Origin: CAZJPS01 sp964548055
GTDB taxonomy: Bacteria > Patescibacteriota > Gracilibacteria > Peribacterales > Peribacteraceae
Length of the DNA: 6,811 nt
Direction: 5' to 3'
Assembly (NCBI GenBank): GCA_964548055.1
Contig: CAZJPS010000065.1
Location: 1 to 6,811, forward strand
Part shown: positions 1 to 5,539 of the stretch, in pieces
Position numbering within the stretch: position 1 is the stretch's first letter
Layout of the letters: the number at the start of each line of letters is the position of its first letter
Position numbers and translations under genes: made by a program
Notes under the pieces: generated by a model
Told to the model about the DNA's origin: nothing
What the model saw: only the letters and a program-made list of their open reading frames with translations
Databases searched by the model: none

Positions 1-54
1 GCTGGCTGTTCCGTAATAAACAATATACCCAGACAAATCACTTTCGCTATTCAT
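1..54 (-). CDS. Start of an unidentified gene, cut by the window edge
   Basis: An ATG at 54-52 opens a frame that stays open to the window edge, giving 18 residues beginning MNSESDLSGYIVYYG. It starts 1 nt after the TGA stop of the preceding minus-strand gene (56-427), which suggests a shared transcript and translational coupling. There is no recognisable Shine-Dalgarno sequence before it. Too little is visible to name a family. The call rests only on the open frame and the tight spacing, so it could be chance. Confidence 0.4.
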   Translation of the reverse strand, partial: MNSESDLSGYIVYYGTAS

Positions 55-55
55 G

Positions 56-427
56 TCATTTTCGTTCTGCTTTGGAGAGGAAAAGTTTCCCAGGAAAACC
101 ATTTTTTGCAGCTAATCCTGGGTTGAAATCATCGGGATAGCAAAATCCCCAGAAGCGAATATTTTCAGATTTTCTTCCAAAAAGAATGTTTAGTTCTATA
201 TCGTTGATATCGAATGGCAAATGAAACAGCACGTTTTTCTGCTTTGGAATTGTGGATCCGCTATCCACCATTGTTTCAGTAATAGTAATCCACTGCGATT
301 GCACCGTTTTTGCTTGAGGCAGAACAAATGCTTGAGTATGCAAGGGAAGGTATATTCCAACCATCACCCAGGCGTATACAAGGGCTAAAGCACAGAAGAG
401 CCAATGGAGGAGATGGAGGCGGCGCAA
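56..427 (-). CDS. Small membrane-anchored protein of unknown function
   Basis: This 123-residue protein is not recognised. Residues about 4-27 form one strongly hydrophobic segment preceded by two arginines (MRRLHLLHWLF...), which fits an uncleaved N-terminal anchor with the remaining ~95 residues outside the cytoplasmic membrane. The outer part has no visible repeats or catalytic motif and only one cysteine (in FWGFCYPDD). The start is TTG at 427-425: an in-frame TAA lies three codons upstream, and the next candidates (GTG, ATG at codons 21-22) would destroy the membrane segment. A good promoter ends 8 nt before the TTG, so the mRNA would be almost leaderless. The following gene begins 1 nt after its TGA. 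The real-gene call rests on the promoter, the sensible membrane topology and the coupling; its function is unknown. Confidence 0.6.
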   Translation of the reverse strand: MRRLHLLHWLFCALALVYAWVMVGIYLPLHTQAFVLPQAKTVQSQWITITETMVDSGSTIPKQKNVLFHLPFDINDIELNILFGRKSENIRFWGFCYPDDFNPGLAAKNGFPGKLFLSKAERK

Positions 428-435
428 ATCAAATT

Positions 436-464
436 ATTATAGCACAATTTGTTATGAATGAGAA
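436..464 (-). promoter_or_regulatory. Extended -10 promoter of the small membrane-protein gene
   Basis: Read on the minus strand, a -35-like TTCTCA (464-459) is followed after exactly 17 nt by a perfect TATAAT (441-436), with the extended -10 triplet TGC directly before it (444-442). The predicted transcript start near 429 lies within a few bases of the TTG start codon at 427. The same arrangement occurs at the jag promoter. Confidence 0.65.
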
Positions 465-613
465 GCACTAGAATTGGCTAAGAAGCCTTCAAAACACAGG
501 AATAGAACGAAACCTGCCCCACCCCAGAATGCCGTTTATTGCCTGTAGATTTCTGGACATCTTTGGTCTTGGGTCTACTTCTTTGTTTGTTTACTCTGTA
601 TCCTATCCTGGCT

Positions 614-1690
614 ATGGCTAAAGACTATTACAGCATCCTCGGCGTACAGAAAGGCGCATCGGCAGATGAGATCAAAAAAGCATACCGGCAGCTAAGCAAG
701 GAGTGGCACCCCGATAAGCATAAAGGGGATAAAGCGGCGGAGCAGAAATTTAAGGAAATCAATCAAGCGTATGAGGTACTCAGCAATCCTCAAAAACGTC
801 AGGGGTACGATCAGTTTGGCGAAGCGGGAGCGCAGGGTCAGCCAGGAGGAGGAGCTGGCTTTGGAGGCTTTAGCGGGTTCGATTTCAATGGGAGCACGAT
901 GGATTTTGGAGATTTGTTTGAAGGATTTTTTGGAGGAGGTCGGGCGCAGCGAAGGAGCTCGGATCGCGGGGATGATAAAGAAGTGACCATCCAGATTGAA
1001 TTCTCGGATGTTGTACTCGGAATCGAAAAAATTATTTCCATTCGTCGTCTCATTGCGTGTGAGAGATGTAGTGGAGATGGAGCAGAACCAGGATCTAAAA
1101 TTGTGACGTGTGCAGAATGTGGAGGAACCGGACAAATCACGCGCACCGCTCAATCATTTTTTGGAGCAGTGCAGCAGCGCATGGTGTGTCCTCGCTGCAA
1201 AGGCTCTGGAAAAATTCCGGAAACTCCCTGTAAAAAATGTGATGGCGAAGGTCGCATCCTCTCCTCTGCATCCGTCACTGTGAATGTTCCCGCAGGCATC
1301 GAAAGTGGGCAAACATTGCGACTTCGAGGTCAGGGTGATGCAGGCAGGCGCGGAAGTGAAGCGGGAGATCTGTATGTTCACATAGACGTAAAACCCGATC
1401 CCCGCTTTGAGCGTGATGGCATGGATATTCGCTCCGAGATTTCTGTACACGTGGTGGATGCTCTGTTGGGAACAGAAGCATCTGTTGATACCGTGCATGG
1501 ACCGGTCACATTATCTATTCCAGCAGGAACGCAACCAGGTCAACTTTTCCGCATGAAAGGGAAAGGATTTCCGGTTCTGCAAAGCAGCCAGAAGGGTGAT
1601 CATTATGTGACGGTGAATGTGGAGATTCCGAAGAAATTATCGAAGCAGGAAAGGAAGATTGTGGAGGAGTGGAATGATGTAAGGGCGTAA
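614..1690 (+). CDS. dnaJ: Chaperone protein DnaJ (type I Hsp40)
   Basis: DnaJ is the cytosolic co-chaperone that delivers unfolded clients to DnaK and stimulates its ATPase. From ATG 614 it has 358 residues, slightly under the usual ~375. The order is canonical: J domain (about 1-67) with the HPD triad at 32-34; Gly/Phe-rich linker (about 68-120); four CxxCxGxG zinc-binding repeats with cysteine pairs at 149/152, 166/169, 192/195 and 206/209; then two substrate-binding beta domains ending in KKLSKQERKIVEEW. I chose ATG 614 because MAKDYYSILGV is the family's normal N terminus. The frame is open further upstream to a TTG at 539, which would add 25 hydrophobic residues. No Shine-Dalgarno sequence, no convincing promoter and no CIRCE element were seen upstream. 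It is not next to dnaK or grpE. It converges on jag across the 1696-1790 hairpin. Confidence 0.95.
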   Translation: MAKDYYSILGVQKGASADEIKKAYRQLSKEWHPDKHKGDKAAEQKFKEINQAYEVLSNPQKRQGYDQFGEAGAQGQPGGGAGFGGFSGFDFNGSTMDFGDLFEGFFGGGRAQRRSSDRGDDKEVTIQIEFSDVVLGIEKIISIRRLIACERCSGDGAEPGSKIVTCAECGGTGQITRTAQSFFGAVQQRMVCPRCKGSGKIPETPCKKCDGEGRILSSASVTVNVPAGIESGQTLRLRGQGDAGRRGSEAGDLYVHIDVKPDPRFERDGMDIRSEISVHVVDALLGTEASVDTVHGPVTLSIPAGTQPGQLFRMKGKGFPVLQSSQKGDHYVTVNVEIPKKLSKQERKIVEEWNDVRA

Positions 1691-1695
1691 AGAAG

Positions 1696-1785
1696 GGGGA
1701 CAAAGGTGATAAAGGGGACAAAAGGGACAAAAGTCCTTTTGTAAAAACCTTTGTCCCCTTTACAACCTTTATGCCCTTTGTCCCT
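1696..1785. repeat. Inverted array of 9-bp words (4 + 4 units)
   Basis: The dnaJ-jag gap is built from one 9-bp word. Four head-to-tail copies occupy 1696-1731 (units at 1696, 1705, 1714, 1723; consensus GGGGACAAA). After an 18-bp centre (1732-1749), four copies in the opposite orientation occupy 1750-1785 (units at 1750, 1759, 1768, 1777; consensus TTTGTCCCC). Unit 1714 is the exact reverse complement of 1750, and unit 1723 of 1777. The units differ by a few substitutions, so the array can fold as one long imperfect stem or in slipped registers. Confidence 0.75.
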
Positions 1786-1790
1786 TTTTT
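1696..1790. terminator. Long hairpin terminator between convergent dnaJ and jag
   Basis: The two 36-bp arms of the word array pair across 1696-1785, and a run of six T (1785-1790) follows directly on the plus strand, as expected for intrinsic termination of dnaJ. It begins 6 bp after the dnaJ stop and ends 2 bp before the jag stop. On the minus strand the far side is only mildly T-rich (CCCTTCTTT), so termination of jag there is less certain. Confidence 0.65.
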
Positions 1791-1791
1791 C

Positions 1792-2331
1792 TCACACATC
1801 CAAATTCTCCAATCCATCATCCGGCGCAATCACTGGCGACAGCTCTCCGCTACTCTCATTCCCCTTTCCATCTTTCATCTTCATCACAATCTGCCGGTAC
1901 TCTCCTTCTCCAACACTTTCTGTTGTGAGATCTTGAAGCTTTGGAGTATTTGCAACGTGCAAGTGCACAATGCGGCGGAAGTATGGGCTCATGGGGGAAA
2001 GTGCAAGGCGGTTGCCCGTCCTGCGTACAAAATCTGCTTTTTGTTCCGCAATCTTTCGTACTTTGTCTTCTTGCATCCTGCGATAGCCATCAATATCCAA
2101 TACGACGAACGGACTACGATCTAATTTTTCTTGGGAACGAATAATTGATTTTACAAGGTGCTGCAGTGAATTCAGCGTTTCACCATGCCAACCAATAATA
2201 CGGCTGGCTTCATTCGACACAATATCAACGCGGGTGAGATCTTTTTCGTCGGTTACATCAACACGTTCAAAGCGCAGCCCGAGGCGCGTGAGAAGATTGC
2301 CGAGGATGTCCTGGAGCTTTGCGTGGTCCAT
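1792..2331 (-). CDS. jag: KH-R3H RNA-binding protein (Jag/KhpB-like), lacking the Jag-N domain
   Basis: The protein has 179 residues. Residues about 33-64 resemble the Jag KH domain, with IIGWHGETLNSLQHLV carrying a GxxG loop at 47-50. Residues about 90-152 are an R3H domain: SPYFRRIVHLHV has the R-x3-H pair at 119/123, and the domain ends in the typical TESVGEGEYRQIV. Jag/KhpB proteins bind RNA with the KH-only partner KhpA and, in Gram-positives, influence cell elongation and division. The first ~30 residues are not the usual lysine-rich Jag-N domain, so this is a short form. The acidic 26-residue tail has no known role. ATG 2331 follows the jag promoter by 13 nt and has no Shine-Dalgarno sequence. 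The rpmH-rnpA-yidC genes that often flank jag are absent; hup lies upstream behind its own terminator. Confidence 0.88.
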   Translation of the reverse strand: MDHAKLQDILGNLLTRLGLRFERVDVTDEKDLTRVDIVSNEASRIIGWHGETLNSLQHLVKSIIRSQEKLDRSPFVVLDIDGYRRMQEDKVRKIAEQKADFVRRTGNRLALSPMSPYFRRIVHLHVANTPKLQDLTTESVGEGEYRQIVMKMKDGKGNESSGELSPVIAPDDGLENLDV

Positions 2332-2344
2332 GGGGGTTAGAGCG

Positions 2345-2373
2345 AGGATAGCATATGCAGTTAGTGATGAGAA
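2345..2373 (-). promoter_or_regulatory. Extended -10 promoter of jag
   Basis: On the minus strand, TTCTCA (2373-2368) is followed after 17 nt by TATCCT (2350-2345), preceded by the extended -10 triplet TGC (2353-2351). The predicted transcript start near 2338 gives a leader of only about 7 nt. The -35, spacer length and TGC match the promoter at 436-464 exactly. The -10 matches consensus at four of six positions. Confidence 0.55.
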
Positions 2374-2439
2374 CGTTGATTCGTTGACTCGTTTACTCGT
2401 TTATTCGAATCAACGAATCAACGAAGAAACGAGTAAACG
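2374..2439. repeat. Inverted array of 8-bp words (4 + 4 units)
   Basis: Four tandem 8-bp words of consensus CGTTKAYT start at 2374, 2382, 2390 and 2398. A central CG at 2406-2407 is followed by four inverted words starting at 2408, 2416, 2424 and 2432 (for example AATCAACG, present twice). Unit 2374 is the exact reverse complement of 2408 and of 2416, and unit 2390 of 2432, so slipped or nested hairpins are possible. The array fills the space between the hup terminator and the jag -35 box. Confidence 0.75.
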
Positions 2440-2466
2440 AAAAGCCCCCAGATCATGGAGGCTTTT
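2440..2466 (-). terminator. Intrinsic terminator of hup
   Basis: The minus-strand RNA would form a 10-bp stem, AAAAGCCUCC with GGGGGCUUUU, around a 7-nt loop. The one non-Watson-Crick position is a U.G wobble in minus-strand RNA but a C/A mismatch on plus, indicating that the minus strand is the working direction. It lies 20 bp after the hup stop; the U run is supplied by the end of the stem. Confidence 0.7.
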
Positions 2467-2486
2467 GCATACTTTCAAAGTTTCAA

Positions 2487-2762
2487 TTAACGAACAGCAT
2501 CCTTAAGAGTCTTTCCAGCCTTGAATGAAGGAACCTTCATTGCAGGGATAGAAATCTTCTGTGAAGGATTGCGTGGGTTAACACCCTGTCGTGCAGCGCG
2601 GTGGCTGAGCTTGAATGTGCCAAAACCTGTGATAGTGACTGGCTGACCTTTCTTGAGGTTTTTGACGACGATGTTGATGATCGCCTGAAGAGCATCTGCA
2701 GCAGCGCGCTTTGTAATACCTGCAGCGTCTGCAATTGCGGCAATCAGATCCTGCTTGGACAT
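2487..2762 (-). CDS. hup: DNA-binding protein HU
   Basis: HU is the small nucleoid-associated protein that binds and bends double-stranded DNA as a dimer, with roles in compaction, supercoiling and repair. From ATG 2762 it has 91 residues, the standard length. The N-terminal helices (MSKQDLIAAIADAAGITK...) are followed by the GFGTF turn at 46-50 and the beta-arm region with N62-P63, the proline that intercalates into DNA. It ends in the family pattern PSFKAGKTLKDAV. The start is set by the canonical MSKQDL N terminus. The same frame is open back to an ATG at 2852, which would add 30 residues and lies only 8 nt after the -10 box. There is no Shine-Dalgarno sequence before either start. It has its own promoter and terminator, so it is probably monocistronic. 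Confidence 0.95.
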   Translation of the reverse strand: MSKQDLIAAIADAAGITKRAAADALQAIINIVVKNLKKGQPVTITGFGTFKLSHRAARQGVNPRNPSQKISIPAMKVPSFKAGKTLKDAVR

Positions 2763-2853
2763 AGGATGGAAGGGTAAAAGAAGTAAACGGCTGGGAGTGT
2801 ACGCCCGCTTTCGGCTATGGCAAGCCATCAGCGTTGACTTTTCGGCTTGCATC
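2763..2853 (-). other. Putative structured 5' leader of hup
   Basis: If transcription begins near 2854 and translation at 2762, the mRNA has a leader of about 90 nt. On the minus strand it holds GCAAGCC and GGCTTGC as a 7-bp stem with a 17-nt loop. A competing nested hairpin uses CGCT/AGCG outside GGCT/AGCC, and the two share the GGCT bases. The same bases can instead be read as a 30-codon in-frame extension of hup. Confidence 0.35.
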
Positions 2854-2860
2854 AGAGGAA

Positions 2861-2889
2861 ATTGTATGAAAATGGCTTATGTAAGCCAA
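2861..2889 (-). promoter_or_regulatory. hup promoter
   Basis: On the minus strand, TTGGCT (2889-2884, four of six consensus bases) is separated by exactly 17 nt from TACAAT (2866-2861, five of six). The predicted start is near 2854. A perfect palindrome overlaps the -35 and the spacer. Confidence 0.6.
2873..2888. promoter_or_regulatory. Candidate operator palindrome over the hup promoter
   Basis: TGGCTTA and TAAGCCA form perfect 7-bp arms around a central TG. One arm coincides with most of the hup -35 box and the rest lies in the spacer, so a bound regulator would block polymerase. A further half-site-like AAGCCAAAAA recurs at 2920-2929. Inference from symmetry and position only; the regulator is unknown. 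Confidence 0.4.
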
Positions 2890-2916
2890 AAATAGTGATC
2901 ACGAAAAATGATCGTG

Positions 2917-2944
2917 TTGAAGCCAAAAAATCGACGTTTATGAT
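2917..2944 (+). promoter_or_regulatory. Possible topA promoter
   Basis: TTGAAG (2917-2922) and TATGAT (2939-2944, five of six consensus bases) are separated by 16 nt on the plus strand. A start near 2951 would give a ~210-nt topA leader containing the hairpins at 2974-3061. A perfect TTGACA at 3065-3070 was also seen but has only a poor -10 (TAGTCT at 17 nt). Confidence 0.35.
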
Positions 2945-2973
2945 ATTTCTAATTAAAAAAATAAAGAGTCAAT

Positions 2974-3061
2974 GGGGTTCTCATACTCTTTCTTAGAGCG
3001 CTCAGAACCCATATTTCACCTGTTCTGAGTGGTGCCAGAACCTCTCAATCGGTCTGGTACC
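2974..3061 (+). other. Hairpin-rich topA leader region
   Basis: The 401 bases between hup and topA hold no credible gene. Within them, GGGGTTCT (2974-2981) can pair with AGAACCCAT (3004-3012). AGAAC (3004) can instead pair with GTTCT (3022), GTTCTG (3022-3027) with CAGAAC (3036-3041), and GGTGCCAGAACC (3031-3042) with GGTCTGGTACC (3051-3061). These pairings compete in sequence, so alternative folds are possible. No match to a known riboswitch is recognised, and no T-run follows the last hairpin. Confidence 0.4.
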
Positions 3062-3163
3062 TCTTTGACACTGCCGTATCATCTCTCTAGTCTCCCGCTT
3101 CGATTCAGGATGTGTACCAAGTGCGTGTTCTCCTGAGTTCGTTACTTTACTCCTTTTCTCTCC

Positions 3164-5521
3164 ATGTCTAAGCATCTTGTCATTGTAGAAAGCCCTGCAA
3201 AAGCGAAGACCATTAAGAGGTTTCTTGGAAAAGAGTATACCGTGGAAGCGAGCATGGGGCACGTGCGTGATTTACCAAGCTCTAAACTTTCTGTCGATGT
3301 TGAGGGAGATTTTTCGCCGGATTATGAAGTGCCAGAAGAGAAGGAGACAGTTGTAAAAAAATTGAAAGAAGCGCTCAAAGAAACGGGTGATCTCTGGATC
3401 GCGACTGATGAAGACCGTGAAGGAGAAGCCATTGGTTGGCACTTAACGCAGGTCCTCAAGCAAGATCCTGAAAAAGTGAAGCGCATCGTGTTCCACGAAA
3501 TTACGGAGACTGCCATCAAGGCAGCGATCCAGAATCCGCGTACGATCAACATGAAATTGGTGGATGCACAGCAAGCGCGCCGGGTTCTTGATCGCTTGGT
3601 AGGTTATACGCTCTCTCCTTTCTTATGGAAGAAAGTGTATCGAGGTCTCTCTGCAGGGCGTGTGCAATCTGTTGCTGTTCGTATCATTGTGGACCGCGAG
3701 CGCGAAATTAAAGCGTTCAATGCAGTGGAATATTGGACGATCGATGCGATTCTGGAGACGGGAGAAAAAATTCAGTTCACCGCAGGACTTTCTAAAAAAG
3801 ATGATCAGAAGATTGAACTGCATAGTGAATCGGAAGTGCAACAAGTGGTAAAAGATTTGGATGGAGCTACGTACAGCGTGGCTGCTGTTGAAGAAAAAGA
3901 ATTGAAGAAAACGCCCCCTGCTCCATTTACAACGTCCACACTGCAGCAAGAAGCCGCTCGCAAATTAGGATTTTCAGTGAAGCAAACCATGGTGGTTGCG
4001 CAGCAATTGTACGAAGGAGTGAGCCTTGGCAAAGGAGAAGGCATGATGGGTCTTATCACCTACATGCGTACAGATTCCGTGAGCCTCAGTGAGAAAGCAC
4101 TCGCTGATTGCAAACGAGTGGTAGAACAGCATTACGGACGCGAGTATGTGCTTGCTGAACCTCGCACGTATAAAACGAAGAGCAAAGGTGCGCAGGAAGC
4201 GCACGAAGCAGTGCGTCCCACAGAAATGGAGCGTACTCCTGCATCCCTCGCGAATATTTTGGATCATCAACAACTCAAGCTCTACACGCTCATCTGGAAC
4301 CGCACGATCGCAACACAGATGGCTGCAGCGGAACTGAAGCGTGTGGGGGCTGATATTGTTGCGCGCAATTACACATTCCGCGCTACGGGTCAGACGGTTA
4401 CTTTTGATGGATACATGCGTGTGTATACGGAAGGCAAAGATGAAGGAGACGCAAAGAAAGAAGATGATGTAGAGCCCGGAGAAAAATTATTGCCACCACT
4501 CAGGCAAGGAGAAACGGTGGATCTCACAGAGCCACTCAAAACAGAACAGCACTTTACAAAGCCACCACCCAGGTACACAGAAGCGAGCCTTGTGAAGAAG
4601 ATGGAAGAGGAAGGCATTGGCCGCCCAAGTACGTACGCTCCAACCATTTCCACAATTCAGCAGCGTGGATATATTCGGAAAGAAGGAAAGCAGTTACTTC
4701 CAGAAGATGTTGCCTTCACCGTGACAGATCTTCTCTCTGAACATTTCAGTGATGTGGTCGATCTTGCGTTCACCGCAAAGATGGAGCAGTCGCTGGATGA
4801 TATTGCGGAGGGTGGAGAAACGAGCCACATTTTTTTGAGACAGTTCTATGGACCGTTCAAAAGACTGGTAGATACGAAGACAGAAGAAATTCAGAAGAAG
4901 GATGTGATGAAAGAACATATTGTAGGTATCGATCCTGCAACGGGACTGGAAGTGATTGCGCGCACCGGTCGCTTTGGACCATACGTGCAACTTGGAAAAT
5001 TTGAAGATGCTCCGGGAAAAAAGAAAAAGAAGTCGGATGTGAAAAAGCCGAAGCCAAAGAGTGCTTCTATTCCCAAGCATCTTTCTCTCGATTCCATCAC
5101 GCTCGAGCAAGCACTTGCACTCCTTAGTTTTCCACGCGAACTTGGAGAAATGAACGGCGAAAAAGTGATGGTTGCCTTTGGTCGCTTTGGCCCGTACATC
5201 AAATGCGGAACGGTGACGGTGAGTCTTCCTGCAGAAAAAAATCCGCTGGATCTCACGCTTGCTGATTGCGAAGTATTAATAAAAGAGGCAGCTGAGAGAA
5301 AGAAGAAAGCAGCGGAGCCACTGCGCACCCTTGGAAACGATCCAGAAGGCACAGTCATTCTCGTGAAAACTGGTCGCTTTGGACCCTACGTGACGGATGG
5401 AAAAACGAATGCATCCTTGGGTAAAAAGCGCGATCCGATGACAATTACGCTGGAAGAAGCTCTAGAGCTATTGGAAAATAAGCGCAAGAAAGGGCCTAGC
5501 AAGTGGAGGAAACGAGGCTGA
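3164..5521 (+). CDS. topA: DNA topoisomerase I (type IA), with GRFGPY-repeat C terminus
   Basis: TopA relaxes negatively supercoiled DNA by cutting one strand through a 5'-phosphotyrosine, passing the other strand and resealing. It has 785 residues. The Toprim domain (about 1-115) shows E9 in VIVESPAKAKT and the metal triad D82, D84, E86 in TDEDREGEAIGWHL. The catalytic Y300 lies in GLITYMRTDS, with R302 beside it. EEGIGRPSTYAPTIS (about 482-496) marks the end of the core. In place of E. coli-style four-cysteine zinc fingers, the tail has three GRFGPY repeats (602-607, 673-678, 737-742) separated by lysine-rich stretches, and a basic end (KRKKGPSKWRKRG). Such repeats are known in several bacterial lineages. 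ATG 3164 gives the canonical MSKHLVIVESPAKA start; the leader CTTTTCTCTCC has no Shine-Dalgarno sequence. A separate fic gene follows. Confidence 0.97.
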   Translation: MSKHLVIVESPAKAKTIKRFLGKEYTVEASMGHVRDLPSSKLSVDVEGDFSPDYEVPEEKETVVKKLKEALKETGDLWIATDEDREGEAIGWHLTQVLKQDPEKVKRIVFHEITETAIKAAIQNPRTINMKLVDAQQARRVLDRLVGYTLSPFLWKKVYRGLSAGRVQSVAVRIIVDREREIKAFNAVEYWTIDAILETGEKIQFTAGLSKKDDQKIELHSESEVQQVVKDLDGATYSVAAVEEKELKKTPPAPFTTSTLQQEAARKLGFSVKQTMVVAQQLYEGVSLGKGEGMMGLITYMRTDSVSLSEKALADCKRVVEQHYGREYVLAEPRTYKTKSKGAQEAHEAVRPTEMERTPASLANILDHQQLKLYTLIWNRTIATQMAAAELKRVGADIVARNYTFRATGQTVTFDGYMRVYTEGKDEGDAKKEDDVEPGEKLLPPLRQGETVDLTEPLKTEQHFTKPPPRYTEASLVKKMEEEGIGRPSTYAPTISTIQQRGYIRKEGKQLLPEDVAFTVTDLLSEHFSDVVDLAFTAKMEQSLDDIAEGGETSHIFLRQFYGPFKRLVDTKTEEIQKKDVMKEHIVGIDPATGLEVIARTGRFGPYVQLGKFEDAPGKKKKKSDVKKPKPKSASIPKHLSLDSITLEQALALLSFPRELGEMNGEKVMVAFGRFGPYIKCGTVTVSLPAEKNPLDLTLADCEVLIKEAAERKKKAAEPLRTLGNDPEGTVILVKTGRFGPYVTDGKTNASLGKKRDPMTITLEEALELLENKRKKGPSKWRKRG

Positions 5522-5539
5522 GGGCGGGTCCGTATTGAC
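5521..5539 (+). repeat. Left copy of an imperfect repeat bracketing fic
   Basis: AGGGCGGGTCCGTATTGAC, beginning at the last base of the topA stop codon, resembles the sequence just after fic (6501-6540), where AGAGCGGGT, CCGTA and then CCGTATT...GAC recur in the same order. Confidence 0.4.

Noticed and set aside
428..613. CIRCE/HrcA heat-shock operator upstream of dnaJ
   Set aside because: The TTAGCACTC/GAGTGCTAA inverted repeat is absent; only a chance AGCACT was seen.
529..621. 30-codon frame from ATG 529 overlapping the dnaJ ATG, as a coupled leader peptide
   Set aside because: No ribosome-binding site or promoter supports it, and the overlap may be coincidence.
692..1498. Open frames on the minus strand and in the other plus frame inside dnaJ
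   Set aside because: They lie wholly within the unmistakable dnaJ frame, and their translations show no domain sense.
1515..2124. Open frames through the 1696-1790 word array and antisense to jag
   Set aside because: Their repetitive peptides (KGTKG..., LSPLSP...) merely translate the 9-bp words; the rest is a shadow of jag.
2374..2439. CRISPR-like array
   Set aside because: The 8-bp units are contiguous, inverted at the centre and have no spacers.
2940..2996. 18-codon frame (MIFLIKK...) in the topA leader as an attenuation peptide
   Set aside because: Its ATG lies inside the proposed -10 box, so it would not be on that transcript; no regulatory codon run.
3065..3093. topA promoter at the perfect TTGACA 3065-3070
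   Set aside because: The only element at 17 nt is TAGTCT, three of six matches; kept as a secondary possibility in the topA promoter entry.
3002..3262. 86-residue minus-strand frame across the topA leader
   Set aside because: It overlaps the topA start and the hairpin region; no start signal or family resemblance.
56..5521. UGA recoded as glycine (as in some Patescibacteria)
   Set aside because: TGA sits exactly at the expected ends of the 56-427 gene, jag and topA, so it acts as a stop.
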